NCBI RefSeq assembly: GCF_023716865.1
Contig: NZ_CP092417.1
Span: forward strand, 5,372,001 to 5,436,000
Origin: Endozoicomonas sp. SCSIO W0465
GTDB lineage: Bacteria; Pseudomonadota; Gammaproteobacteria; Pseudomonadales; Endozoicomonadaceae
Reading direction: 5' to 3'
DNA length: 64,000 nucleotides
The first letter of the stretch is position 1; the number at the start of each line of letters is the position of its first letter. Shown here piece after piece: positions 1 to 9,441 of this stretch. The notes beneath the pieces were generated by a model that worked only from the letters and a program-made list of their open reading frames with translations, had not been told where the DNA came from and made no database searches. Made by a program: the position numbers and the translations under genes.

Positions 1-5
1 TGTCG

Positions 6-330
6 CTAAAGCCTCATTATCAGGAAGAAAGAGCCAGTCAGTTGCTCGGCGTGGCGGTTAATAAAGCGGCCGACATTAGCATGGTCGGGGAATATTCCAC
101 CGCTGACCCACATGCAGCCGAGATCCATTCGTGCCAGCCGCTCCATTGCCCGCAAAGAGGTAGTGCCCTGCATAATGCCATAGAGAATCAATCCGACCCT
201 GCAGCGAGGTGCATAGGGCGGGCGCGACCAGTGTTCTTGTAAAGTGCTGCAAACTCTGACCAATCCTGCTCTTCCAGAAGCGATGCTATGATAGCCGGGG
301 TTTTCTGACCAATGCAGTCGTCGTGCAATC
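6..330 (-). pseudogene. Transposase remnant (DUF772, IS1182/IS5-like N-terminal domain)
   Basis: On the minus strand an 85-residue frame (263 down to 6) carries YGIMQGTTSLRAMERL and then WVSGGIFPDHANVGRF, the pattern of the DUF772 N-terminal domain of IS1182/IS5-like transposases. The frame stops (TAG at 6-8) just after this domain, so no catalytic DDE region follows in frame. The segment just upstream (about 264-330) continues the family pattern in another frame (SLLEEQDWSEFAALY), which indicates an internal frameshift. I read it as a decayed insertion-sequence fragment; the rest may lie beyond the left edge. Family recognition is from memory of motifs, not a search. Confidence 0.6.
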
Positions 331-409
331 AGGTGAGGTTTTTATGGCGTGTGAACAGAAAGGAGGGGAGTTATGACACCAGAGAAGTTCTCTGATGCCA
401 TTATATGGG

Positions 410-535
410 TTAATCGCTGCTCATCATACCGTCATCGTGCAAGATGACTGATTGATCGACAGTACCGCTATTGCTTGCGCAACCAGTCAGCAGGGTCAGC
501 ATACCAGCAAAGAAAATAACAAGTGCCTGTTTCAT
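410..535 (-). CDS. Small lipoprotein, 41 aa
   Basis: A 41-residue protein beginning MKQALVIFFAGMLTLLTGC. It has a short basic start, a hydrophobic stretch and the lipobox LLTGC, so the mature lipoprotein would begin at Cys19 and be only about 23 residues long (CASNSGTVDQS then an acidic tail). A longer frame reaches back to 658, but the extra residues have no signal-peptide character, so the internal ATG at 535 is chosen. It lies about 140 nt downstream of the chondroitinase gene on the same strand and could be the last gene of that cluster. Function unknown; the lysis- or entericidin-type lipoproteins are of similar size but no specific match is seen. Confidence 0.5.
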   Translation of the reverse strand: MKQALVIFFAGMLTLLTGCASNSGTVDQSVILHDDGMMSSD

Positions 536-673
536 TTCGTAATTCCAACTTTCGAATATAGTGTAATCATTGATCAAAACTTGCGAAAAGGTATTGATAT
601 TGGTCAGTGTTTTTACAATGCTGTCGGTAAAATAGTCACAGACAGCACTTGTGTTCACTTTTCTTACCGAGCC

Positions 674-3600
674 TTACCGGACTTTGATCAGTTTGACCTC
701 TGCAGGAATACCAAAGTAACTGCTGAAGACCAGGCTGGTGCTGTCACCGCTGGTGGCAACCTTCACCTTGTCGTTCATTTCAGCCGCCTTCCAGGCACCT
801 TTGATGGTCACTGCAATATCCAGGGTTGCTGGCATGGTTTCCTTGGTCAGTCCAAGGTCAGTAGTGACCGCACTGATGGTCATTTCCGTATCAGAAATCG
901 GACGAGTCATGACCATGGCCTCACGGCTGATGCTGCTGACCACACCCTCGTTAAAGCTTCCTCCACTAAAGGCAACATAGCCGGTTACCTGGGTGGCATT
1001 GTCTTTAATGACATGGGCATTGGCATCTTTACGCAGCACGTCGTAAGGTTTCTTGCCAGCTTTCATATCGTCAGCCAGTCTGGCCATCGCTTCCGGTGTG
1101 GTATCCATCAGTACCAGGTACTCATAACCGGCATCACCGGGTGCCTTGCCATGGTCAATCCAGGCAACGGAGAAATCGCCTTCTGTCGGTTTCATGGTTT
1201 TGTCATGACGGGATGTCTGATGCTGACGTCGTACGTTCACCTCATCACCCTTGATGACATAGTAACCATTGTCATGGCCATCAATCAGCCAGTCGCCAGC
1301 CTTCAGGGTGGCTGAGAACGGTAACTGCTCAACTTTTTTGCCATTGACCCAGAGATCTGCGGATTTCTCTGCGATACCGTGTTGGAACAACGTGGTTTCT
1401 GTCGGGTACTTAGAGGTCCGGTTGCTGATATCGCTGCCTAGCATAATCAACCGGTTGTCAATGGCCATAGTCGATTTCCTGGCCACAAATGAACCATCGA
1501 ACCGATCCAGATGACCTGGTGCCTTGTGTTTGAAGGCAAACAGGCCGTACTGGCCTTCCAGGTTCGAGCTGCCGCTGAAGGATTCACTGCCACGCAGCAT
1601 TAAGGTGTGGGTAATCGGGCTATTTAACTGATCCAGTGGCAGGTGAATAGTAGTAGCGCCCGGGTTACGATTCCAGTCCCAGCCTTCCTGGGCAAAACCG
1701 TACTCAGTCTGATCACCGAAGGGTTTGATCTGGACCGCACCATGGCTCTGATAACGACCGTAGCGGTTATCCCGGTAATAGATTTCGGAAGACCAGACAT
1801 CTTTGTTATAAGCCTTCAGCGTCACCATCTTGTCGTTGTAACGGTGAATACCAAAGGCGCCGCCGTTATAAGTCCAGTGGCCTTCTGGCAATGGCATTGG
1901 CTCAAGCTGTCTGCCAAAAATAGCCTGGCTTTCTGCAGCTGCACGACCAGTGACCTGCAGGTAGGTCGATGCCAGCTCTTCATCCAGGGTGTCACCGGTT
2001 TCAGGGTTCCCGGTCAATGCCAGCCACTTGAAGGATTCGCTGAAATCCTTCACGCCGTATGGACGGAACGGATGACGCCCGGCCAGGCCCAGGCCAATCG
2101 ATGGGTTTGAGTAGTTCCATGCGGCCATCATGGCCCGCTTCAGGTTAGCCCGTCCGTCAGCGCTGACGGCAAACGGTGAGTCCTTCAGCATGTAAACCAC
2201 CTGGGCAGCACCGTTAAAGGCAGGGAAGGAGTAGCCAGGGTAGTTGCCATCATGACGCCAGGCAGTACCGTCCGGACGTAAACCATCGTAATAACCCGGA
2301 GGGGTCTGTGCCAGCGACAGGTTAAAGAAGTTGCCGAATTTTTTCATCAAGGCAACGCGTTCCACCGGATCAGGGTTGAGAAGCAACAGAGCCAGGTGCT
2401 GGCGAGCCAGTGTGTTGTAGTAGTCCAGGTTGGAGCTTTCTTTGCCGGTATCCATACTGAAGCTGGCAGCAAATTCACGGGAGTACCAGACCAGCGCATC
2501 GTATATCGCCTTGCGATAGCCCGCTTCTTCCAGAATATCCGACATCATCATGGCCGAGATGTACCACCAGCGGGAGCCGTATCCCCAGTGGTGCGTTGTG
2601 ACCAGGCCACTGCCGTCAGCAAATCCCTGGTCCATTAAATGCTCGACCATGCTCAGATACATGGCCTTGAATTCATCCTTCTCTACCCCGGGCTCAAGGC
2701 TATTCCATTGTCTGGCAATATTGAGCATCAACGACGAATAATCGGCGAGAAGAACGTATTCATCCACCAGCGCCTTATCGTCAGGCGTCAGATGTTCCTG
2801 CTGATAAATAACACGCTGGAAGGCGCTGAGAATGTGCCGGCCACGCAGTGTGCCATCCTCGTCTTTTTCAATGTTCAGGTCGGCAAACATCTGACGCAGC
2901 TGATCCTGGTCGTTGACTTTTTTCAGTCCGGTTTCATTGGCTTCGCTGGCAAAAACCTGCGTCAGCGCCTGGTGTATCGCCCTGACCCCGGCAAGCTCCT
3001 CTGCCGTCGGTTCAGGAAGCTGATCCGGCAGTGCGAAATCAATTTCTGGCACCGTAATTCGTGTTTTTACATGGTCGTCAGACCATTGGTAACGGGCGTC
3101 GTCTACCGAGAGCATGATTCGGTCAATATAGAACGTACCCGCATCCACACCGCTGGGGGCGGTGAAGCGAATGCTGTCCATATCGGGCTTGATACCGCCG
3201 GGCTGAGAGATCAATCCCAGGCCTTCGTCATCACCCCGGTCGATGATGCCCAGACCTTCCATCTCCCGACCCTGGATATCGTTCTGCAGGGAGACACCCA
3301 CAGTACGCCAGCCGGAGAAGTTCATATTCACCTCAAAACCGGCATCGGCGGGCATATGGCCGTTCAGGCCACGGCCCAGGTCAACAATCATCACATCGTC
3401 TACGGGTTTTTCATTGTAGACCCAGAAGGAGAGCACCTGGGTTGCCCGGCGTCCCCAGGTTTTCCAGGCCTCATTATCGGTCACCAGCCGGATCGGGTCA
3501 ATAACGGTCATGGTGGAACCGCTCTTCCAGTCCCAGCGCAGGGATTGATCGCCAATCACATAACGTTTGTCACTGATGGACAATGCAGAGCCGGAGCCGG

Positions 3601-3784
3601 CGTGTACATAGTCAGGAACCTGATCATCGGTAAACGCGATGATCTTTGATTGCATAACATTAAACGGTGCCGCTTTTTCAGTTTCTGGAACGGGCCTGGC
3701 GATTTCCAGTGCATGGACTGCACTGACCCCCAGCACCATGGCTACAGCAACTGAAAGTTGTTTCAGTTTTCCTGGTGTTTTCAT
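674..3784 (-). CDS. Chondroitin sulfate ABC lyase (polysaccharide lyase family 8)
   Basis: A 1036-residue secreted lyase that cleaves chondroitin/dermatan sulfate and probably hyaluronan by beta-elimination, yielding unsaturated disaccharides. Residues 1-25 form a signal peptide ending SAVHA. The whole length follows Proteus chondroitinase ABC I (about 1020 aa): N-terminal carbohydrate-binding-like domain (SDKRYVIGDQSLRWDWKSG), helical toroid (TTHHWGYGSRWWYIS) and C-terminal beta-sandwich domains. The Proteus catalytic residues His501, Tyr508, Arg560 and Glu653 correspond here to His511 and Tyr518 (WRHDGNYPGYSF), Arg570 (LAGRHPF) and Glu667 (WSSEIYYRDNRYGRY). It is preceded on the same strand by a broken autotransporter (74-nt gap) and a KdgM-like porin, which suggests a cluster for using animal glycosaminoglycans. 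Exact substrate preference cannot be read from sequence. Confidence 0.93.
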   Translation of the reverse strand: MKTPGKLKQLSVAVAMVLGVSAVHALEIARPVPETEKAAPFNVMQSKIIAFTDDQVPDYVHAGSGSALSISDKRYVIGDQSLRWDWKSGSTMTVIDPIRLVTDNEAWKTWGRRATQVLSFWVYNEKPVDDVMIVDLGRGLNGHMPADAGFEVNMNFSGWRTVGVSLQNDIQGREMEGLGIIDRGDDEGLGLISQPGGIKPDMDSIRFTAPSGVDAGTFYIDRIMLSVDDARYQWSDDHVKTRITVPEIDFALPDQLPEPTAEELAGVRAIHQALTQVFASEANETGLKKVNDQDQLRQMFADLNIEKDEDGTLRGRHILSAFQRVIYQQEHLTPDDKALVDEYVLLADYSSLMLNIARQWNSLEPGVEKDEFKAMYLSMVEHLMDQGFADGSGLVTTHHWGYGSRWWYISAMMMSDILEEAGYRKAIYDALVWYSREFAASFSMDTGKESSNLDYYNTLARQHLALLLLNPDPVERVALMKKFGNFFNLSLAQTPPGYYDGLRPDGTAWRHDGNYPGYSFPAFNGAAQVVYMLKDSPFAVSADGRANLKRAMMAAWNYSNPSIGLGLAGRHPFRPYGVKDFSESFKWLALTGNPETGDTLDEELASTYLQVTGRAAAESQAIFGRQLEPMPLPEGHWTYNGGAFGIHRYNDKMVTLKAYNKDVWSSEIYYRDNRYGRYQSHGAVQIKPFGDQTEYGFAQEGWDWNRNPGATTIHLPLDQLNSPITHTLMLRGSESFSGSSNLEGQYGLFAFKHKAPGHLDRFDGSFVARKSTMAIDNRLIMLGSDISNRTSKYPTETTLFQHGIAEKSADLWVNGKKVEQLPFSATLKAGDWLIDGHDNGYYVIKGDEVNVRRQHQTSRHDKTMKPTEGDFSVAWIDHGKAPGDAGYEYLVLMDTTPEAMARLADDMKAGKKPYDVLRKDANAHVIKDNATQVTGYVAFSGGSFNEGVVSSISREAMVMTRPISDTEMTISAVTTDLGLTKETMPATLDIAVTIKGAWKAAEMNDKVKVATSGDSTSLVFSSYFGIPAEVKLIKVR

Positions 3785-3858
3785 TGATGTCGTACGCCAA
3801 TTATTCTGTCGGAGGGCCAGCCCGGAAAGGTTCGGGCTGGCAGGTGGTATCGGAAGTA

Positions 3859-6033
3859 TCAGAAGCGCCAGTTGGCATTGGCAGACAGGGCGATGTCTTC
3901 GTAGTCGCCACGGCTGTAGAAGGCCAGACCACCGCCGACGTTAACGCCATTGAGCAGCTCCATATCCGCACCCAGTCGTGTAAAGAAGCTGTTATCACCG
4001 ACACTGTCACCGGTCATAATGAAACGTCCATCCAGGGTATCGCTCACCAGGCCGGCACTTTCCTGAATGACTTCATCATTACTGAGATCGCGATAGGCCA
4101 TCATGGTCAGGGATGGTGTTAAAGTGCCGTGTTCAGTGCGTAAGCTCTGGGAGGCAATGGCACCGATACCGAACTCATTGGCAACATAAGTCTTCCGGTC
4201 GTACTTAAGTGCTGCCGGAGAACCGTTTTCTGCATAGTCCTCCACGCGGATCCACTGGTAGCCATAGGACACCTGCGGCTGAATCATGACCTTATTGAAG
4301 TCCATTCTGGTACCGGCAGTAATGCGGTAGCCGATCTGGTGGCTGCTATAGTCAGCTTCTGCCTTCTGGTTACCCTGATAGCCGGTGCTGGCACCCACAT
4401 AACGGGTACTGCTGTTATTGTGGAAGCCCACATTAAAGTTACCGTCCACAAAGAACCGGTCGTTAAACCAGCCGGCGTAGCTCATGAACTGGTAAGACTG
4501 AACATCCTTGGTGTTTTTGCTGCCAGCAATTTCTACATCGGAATAGGCGATAGCACCGGAAACACCGAACAGCTTGTTGTCATCAAATACCCGGTCCAGA
4601 CCTACGGAGGTACCCATCATGCTCAGGTCATAGCCGTTGCTTTCCGCTGCGTTTTTCAGCTGGGCATCGCTGTAGATACCGTTTAACCACAGGTTCCAGC
4701 CGTCATGGCTGTTGCGCAGGTAGCTTTGGTTACGCAAGTAGTTCGTGCGGACATCCAGATTGCGTTCCATTTGCTGAACCATGGCCAGGGCAGAGCGGAT
4801 TTCGCCACCTTCGGCATCCGGGGTGAGTTCATCGCTCAGTGCGGCTGATAGTTGGGCATCAGTACCGGTACTGGCCAGCAGAGCGACCAGCTGGCCCGCT
4901 GTTGCCGATGATGCGCTGGTCCGCATCGCCTGGTCAGCCTGTGCGCTGCCACTGTAATTATCGAGAGCTGTCGAGACAATATATTCAGAAGCGGCCTGGT
5001 CTTGTGCGCTGCCGCCGCCTTGGCGTACCTGATCCATAAAGGCAGCTGTGCTGGCTTCGGAATCGGTGGTTACGCCTACTTCAACAACGATGCTGTTGCC
5101 CTCAACGCCACCATTTACGCCGGTTGTGGAAGAGATCCAGCTATCGCTTCTCAGTAAGGGGAACAGGGATTCCTGGAACTTTTTGTCAATGTTGACATTA
5201 TTTGGATTGGCAATTTCATTGGCTTCCAGCAATGTGATTTGCTTGCCAATAATATTGTTGATATCCGTGCCGGTGTAGCGCATGCCTACGGTGCTGTTTG
5301 TTCCAAAGGTTGCTTTACCGTCGATATCCAGCAGGGGGCCGTTAAGGTTGGTGTTGTCGCCAACGATAAATTGAGTGGTGCTGTCTTTACCGACAATGCT
5401 CAACTCGCCATGGTTCTCAATGGCACCGGCATTACTGATGAGGTAGCCATCAAAGGTGGCGGTTTTATCACCGCCATAAGCGAAGTTGATTTTACCGCCT
5501 TGGACTTTATCGCTATTGCCGATGATATTTCCTTTAACAGTACCATTGACATCAATACGAACAGCGTTGAGTGCATTTTCAAAGTCGATTGCATTCACTT
5601 TGCCACTGACGATACTTCCGTCTTTGATAAATACGCCGTAGTTGTTGTTTGTTTCGCTGGTGTGTGCAAACTTTCCATCAATTTTGATAGCCGTATCATC
5701 TTCGCTGATGATGCTTGAGCCTTACTCTATATTCAGGTTGCCGGTGGTGGCGTCTGCGGCAAGATAGATGCCGTAAGACCCGGCACCAGAAACGGTAATA
5801 TCTCCACGGCTGTATAAATGACCAGATGTCACGCCTTGATAAGTGATGCCATTACCGTTGGCAACCAGAATATTGTTCGTGTTAGTTAAATTTCCGGTTC
5901 CTGGTGTGATCGTTGAGCAAACCGTTCCTTCCGGACAAACTTCAACGGCGATGGCTCCTGCAGAAAAAACTGTAGACCCCATGGCTACTGCAACAGCCAG
6001 CAAACTTTTCGTAAAGACAGCATTGGACGACAT
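3859..6033 (-). pseudogene. Autotransporter (type Va) interrupted by an in-frame TAA
   Basis: One reading frame runs from ATG at 6033 to the stop at 3859 (725 codons) but is cut by a TAA at 5724-5722, codon 104. The first part (5722-6033) has a signal peptide ending near FSAGAIA and a Gly/Asn-rich passenger start. After the stop the same frame continues open for the whole remainder: a beta-helix-like passenger, a linker, then an autotransporter beta-barrel domain (from about WNLWLNGIYSDAQ) ending NANWRF with the C-terminal Phe usual for outer-membrane barrels. Downstream GTG starts such as 5598 would lack a signal peptide, so the gene is probably inactive unless the TAA is read through or is a sequence error. 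It sits 74 nt before the chondroitinase and 49 nt after the porin. Confidence 0.8.
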
Positions 6034-6082
6034 AATAATTTCCCAATCTTTAAATGTGTTTAAACCGGTCCTTTGCGGAGCG

Positions 6083-7015
6083 TCAGAAAATGAAGTTCAG
6101 GCCAAGGCGGAAGTACTGGCTGTGGCCATCGTCTTTCTTGGACTCCGGGGTGTATTTGCTGTGTTCGATGTAGTACTCACCGTTGACGCGAATGGCATCG
6201 GTGATCGGGTAGTTCATCTGCAGGGCATAACGGGTGGTTTTGCTTTCCTGGTCTGCTGCGCTTTCATACCATTTATCCCGGTGACCATACCCCACCGGTA
6301 TGCGAACGTAAGGTTGAATAATCAGGCCATTAGCAAAACGATGGCTGTAGTAACCACGGATCTGGGTACTGCCTCTACTGCCACCGGTACCCCACATTTC
6401 CCCCTTATCCTGAAGAACCCCCGTGTCATAGAGAGATACGGTCATATGAGCGAAGTTTGAGAGGTAATAACGAACACCCTGCTCAATTTCCCAGCCATAA
6501 CCGTCGCTGCGCATGGTTTCCAGTTTGCCGCCTTTTGCTGACTCGTTGGTCTCTTTGGTCATACTGAAAGACCAGTCCCCCCATAAGCCCCAATTGCCCC
6601 CCAAGGCCAGGATATGGTTCAAATCAATACCGTACTGGTCATTGAGCAGACGACCGGCAGAAGCAGCATTGTAGAGTGTCTCGTCACGGCGTACTTTAAC
6701 GCCAGTCTGTACCCAGCCATTGGCAAAACGGTAGCGGTAACTGGCTCCCAGATCGGTTCGGCTGTAGGTCTGGCCACTGTCGTGATTACGCTTAAGCACC
6801 CCCAGGTCAAAATACCAGTTGGAGCCGTCCGGATTCAGGGTTAAATCAATACGAGGCCCGGCATAGTTATAAGGGTCTCCGCTACCGTAGTCACCTACCT
6901 CATAGCTGGTGTTCAAGCTGACGTTGGCAGCACTGGCACTGGAGGCCATAGTCATGGCAGTCAGTCCAGCGAGAACGCTGTAACCAATAGACTGAATTAC
7001 AGATTTCATTTTCAT
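6083..7015 (-). CDS. KdgM-like oligosaccharide porin
   Basis: A 310-residue outer-membrane protein. The first 29 residues are a signal peptide ending ASSASA, then alternating amphipathic strands rich in Tyr, Trp and Gly and a terminal Phe (LGLNFIF) indicate a beta-barrel. The pattern YSRTDLGASYRYRFANGWVQTG and the spacing of strands resemble the KdgM family of small 12-stranded porins that import acidic oligosaccharides, though I cannot confirm the family without a profile search. Its place as first gene before an autotransporter and a chondroitinase fits uptake of unsaturated chondroitin or hyaluronan disaccharides. The alternative is a generic DUF porin. An FNR-box-like promoter lies upstream (7060-7100). 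Confidence 0.6.
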   Translation of the reverse strand: MKMKSVIQSIGYSVLAGLTAMTMASSASAANVSLNTSYEVGDYGSGDPYNYAGPRIDLTLNPDGSNWYFDLGVLKRNHDSGQTYSRTDLGASYRYRFANGWVQTGVKVRRDETLYNAASAGRLLNDQYGIDLNHILALGGNWGLWGDWSFSMTKETNESAKGGKLETMRSDGYGWEIEQGVRYYLSNFAHMTVSLYDTGVLQDKGEMWGTGGSRGSTQIRGYYSHRFANGLIIQPYVRIPVGYGHRDKWYESAADQESKTTRYALQMNYPITDAIRVNGEYYIEHSKYTPESKKDDGHSQYFRLGLNFIF

Positions 7016-7059
7016 GCTATTTTGATGGCCTGTTATAAATTGAAAATATTTCGCAGCCC

Positions 7060-7100
7060 ATAATACTTACGAATCCTTTTTTTATGTTGATTTGCGTCAA
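7060..7100 (-). promoter_or_regulatory. Candidate FNR/ANR-dependent promoter of the porin gene
   Basis: TTGATTTGCGTCAA at 7087-7100 matches 9 of the 10 defined positions of the FNR box TTGAT-N4-ATCAA. On the minus strand a TATTAT hexamer lies at 7065-7060, so the centre of the box is about 31 nt from the centre of the -10 hexamer. That is the geometry of a class II FNR promoter (box near -41.5). The porin start codon is 45 nt further on. No good -35 hexamer is seen, which also fits activator dependence. Inference only. Confidence 0.4.
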
Positions 7101-7242
7101 GATGAGTAAAGGAATATGTTTAAAAAGAGAGCGAGTTGAAGGGTTTTGTTTTTATGTGCTTCCTATATGAAAGCTTTTTTATTATTTATTTTGTGAGCTC
7201 ACCGGTTATTGATGAGCCCTGGTTTCATTATCTTGCTTTTAT

Positions 7243-8385
7243 TCAGTCAATGGTTTCTGCCAGGTTGATCAGCACATTGCGCAGCAGTGTCAGCCGGGGC
7301 TCGATAGAGTCCAGTAGCAGAAACTCGTTACGGCTGTGCATGGCACCGCCAATAGGGCCCAGTCCATCAATCGTGGGCACACCCAGCGAGCCTGTCAGGT
7401 TGGCATCAGAACCGCCACCGACGGCCTGCCAGGTAATATTCAGTCCCATATCCTGACCGGTCCTTTCAATCAGGGCCATCAGTTTTTCACTGCCTTCATT
7501 CGGGGTAAAGGCCGGTTTGTGGGCTTCGCGGGTCAGCTTGATTTCAATGCCACACAGTGAAGGGGCTTCCTGCATCTGCTGGATCTTTTTTTCCAGGCGT
7601 TCATAGTCATCGTTATCCCAGAAGCGGATATCCAGGACAGTGGACGCATAGTCAGGTACTACATTACCGGCAGAGCCACCCGTAACAACACCGAAGTTCA
7701 GGGTGGTACCAATGTCAACGTTGGTTTCCCGGTTCAGTGTGGTGATCCAGTGTGCCAGTTCGGTAATGGCAGAAATACCTTTTTCAGGTTCGTTGCCAGC
7801 ATGAGCTGCCTTGCCTCTGAACTCGACCTGGTAAGATGCCATGCCTTTACGGGCTTTAACCAGTGAACCATCCGCACGGGCTGCTTCAGCCACCAGCACA
7901 TAACGGCTCTTGCTGGCGATGCTTTTGAGCCAGTCGCCGGAGTAGATTGAGCCGATCTCTTCATCCGGATTCATGCAGACACAGATGCTCAGGCGATCAG
8001 CGACATCATCTGGCAGCTGGCTGATGGCCCTGAACATATTGAGCTGGCCGGATTTCATATCAGCAACCCCCGGGCCATAGGCTTTTTCGCCATCGTGGGT
8101 CAGAGACCATTCGGCCACGGTGCCTTCCGGGAAAACGGTGTCCAGATGTCCGATCAGCATGATGTCGTATGCTTCGGCTTCCGGCTTATTGGTCGCCAGC
8201 AGGCCCGGGCCTACTTTCTCATCAAAGGTATGACGGGTAACCTGCCAGCCTATGCCCAGATATTTCTCCGTCATGATATCAGCAACCTTGCTGACACCAG
8301 CGGGGGTCCAGGTACCACAATCGACGTTAATCAGTGGCTTCAGTTCTTCCAGATATTGATCCAGATCGAAGTGTTGATCACACAT
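7243..8385 (-). CDS. M20-family metallopeptidase (carboxypeptidase G2-like)
   Basis: A 380-residue cytoplasmic-type M20 dipeptidase/carboxypeptidase with two metal ions. Metal and catalytic motifs are visible in order: IGHLDTVFPEG (His and the catalytic Asp), GPGVADMKSG (bridging Asp), NPDEEIGS (catalytic and metal Glu), LVAEAARADGS (metal ligand) and MHSRNEF near the C terminus (last His). The lid dimerisation domain, with GKAAHAGNEPEKG, lies between. Best family guess is the glutamate carboxypeptidase (CPG2) branch, removing C-terminal glutamate, but related aminoacylases cannot be excluded. The ATG at 8385 is preferred over a longer frame to 8457 because it has AGGAAA upstream and because the extension runs through a perfect inverted repeat. 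No signal peptide is seen. Confidence 0.8.
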   Translation of the reverse strand: MCDQHFDLDQYLEELKPLINVDCGTWTPAGVSKVADIMTEKYLGIGWQVTRHTFDEKVGPGLLATNKPEAEAYDIMLIGHLDTVFPEGTVAEWSLTHDGEKAYGPGVADMKSGQLNMFRAISQLPDDVADRLSICVCMNPDEEIGSIYSGDWLKSIASKSRYVLVAEAARADGSLVKARKGMASYQVEFRGKAAHAGNEPEKGISAITELAHWITTLNRETNVDIGTTLNFGVVTGGSAGNVVPDYASTVLDIRFWDNDDYERLEKKIQQMQEAPSLCGIEIKLTREAHKPAFTPNEGSEKLMALIERTGQDMGLNITWQAVGGGSDANLTGSLGVPTIDGLGPIGGAMHSRNEFLLLDSIEPRLTLLRNVLINLAETID

Positions 8386-8410
8386 GATGGTTAACTTTTC
8401 CTGCTGTTGT

Positions 8411-8465
8411 AGGGCCTGTTGACGTTTCGTTGCGCTGAGCACGCAACGAAACGTCAACAGGCCCT
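8411..8465. repeat. Perfect 24-bp inverted repeat with 7-nt loop
   Basis: Arms 8411-8434 (starts AGGGCCTGTTGACGTTTCG) and 8442-8465 are exact reverse complements around the loop CTGAGCA. It lies in the divergent gap between the M20 peptidase and the YbfF-like esterase, only 25 nt from the peptidase start. There is no T-run, so it is not a standard intrinsic terminator. The length and perfection suggest a mobile-type palindrome (MITE or REP class) or two facing IS ends left after loss of the element. Confidence 0.85.
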
Positions 8466-8650
8466 GGGGTTAGGCTGCTTACCGGAACAGGTACAGCGGT
8501 GATGATTATCATGAATAGCCGCTGGCTTTTCTGGTAATGCTCAATTTATGATCTTTGTACCAAATGCAGAGACGGTTGTACTGACGTTTAGGTAAAATTC
8601 CTGATCAGTAATTACCGTTTGTCAGCAACCTACAGAGAAGCAGTGAAGAG

Positions 8651-9415
8651 ATGAAATTGTACGCAAGGCAGCAGGGGCAAGGGGCTGATGTGATCAGCTT
8701 GCATGGTCTGTTTGGCTCTCAGGAGAATCTGGGTATGATCAACCGTGGTCTTGCTGAATCATTTCGTGTTCATGGGCTGGATCTGCGAAATCATGGACGC
8801 TCTTCCCATGATGAAGCCATGAACTATACGGCCATGGCCGACGATGTTCTGGAATATATGGATGACAACCAGCTTGAGAAAGTGCATTTGGTTGGCCATT
8901 CCATGGGCGGTAAGGTGGCGATGACGGTTGCCCTGATGGCTCCGGAGCGTGTCACCCGTCTGGCGGTGATCGATATTGCACCGGTGACTTACCAGGAAAG
9001 GCGGCACGACAGTATTCTTGAGGGGTTATCGTTGATGCCGTTGAATACGCTGAAAAGTCGAAGCGAAGCAGATGGTTTTCTGGAAACCTATGAACCAGAG
9101 CAAGGTGTGCGTCAGTTCCTGCTGAAAAACCTCTATCGTGATGACCAGGGTAACTATCGCTGGCGGATGAACCTGCCTGCGATCATAACACATTACATGG
9201 AGATCCTTGTCGGACAGCAGTCTGATATTGGTTTTGCCAAGGACGCCCTGTTTATAAAGGGAGGAGAGTCGGACTATATTTTGCCGGAGCATCGAGAGCG
9301 GGTGCTTGAGCTCTTCCCATCAGCATCTGTACGGGTGATACCGGGAGCGGGGCACTGGGTTCACGCCCAGAAACCAGAGCTGGTGACTCGCACACTGTTG
9401 CGCTTTCTTGGGTGA
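8651..9415 (+). CDS. YbfF-like esterase, alpha/beta hydrolase
   Basis: A 254-residue alpha/beta hydrolase that should cleave small acyl esters or thioesters in the cytoplasm. The oxyanion region ISLHGLFGSQENLG, the nucleophile elbow GHSMGG (Ser84) and the C-terminal GAGHWVHAQKP with the catalytic His are all present; the acid is probably the Asp in GGESDYI. The ordered pattern LDLRNHGRSSHDEAMNY and the length (E. coli YbfF is 254 aa) place it in the YbfF family. It is transcribed away from the M20 peptidase and stands alone. The natural substrate of this family is not settled. Confidence 0.85.
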   Translation: MKLYARQQGQGADVISLHGLFGSQENLGMINRGLAESFRVHGLDLRNHGRSSHDEAMNYTAMADDVLEYMDDNQLEKVHLVGHSMGGKVAMTVALMAPERVTRLAVIDIAPVTYQERRHDSILEGLSLMPLNTLKSRSEADGFLETYEPEQGVRQFLLKNLYRDDQGNYRWRMNLPAIITHYMEILVGQQSDIGFAKDALFIKGGESDYILPEHRERVLELFPSASVRVIPGAGHWVHAQKPELVTRTLLRFLG

Positions 9416-9441
9416 GTTATCGAGATCCGCTGGTGAGTGTT

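Noticed and set aside
380..394. 15-nt palindrome CAGAGAA-G-TTCTCTG downstream of the small lipoprotein gene
   Set aside because: Centre of one base, low GC and no T-run; too weak to call a terminator.
452..1315. 287-codon ORF antisense to the chondroitinase gene
   Set aside because: Fully overlaps a strongly supported enzyme gene on the other strand and shows no domain pattern; a shadow frame.
2639..3649. 336-codon ORF antisense to the chondroitinase gene
   Set aside because: Shadow of the lyase coding sequence, no recognisable protein features.
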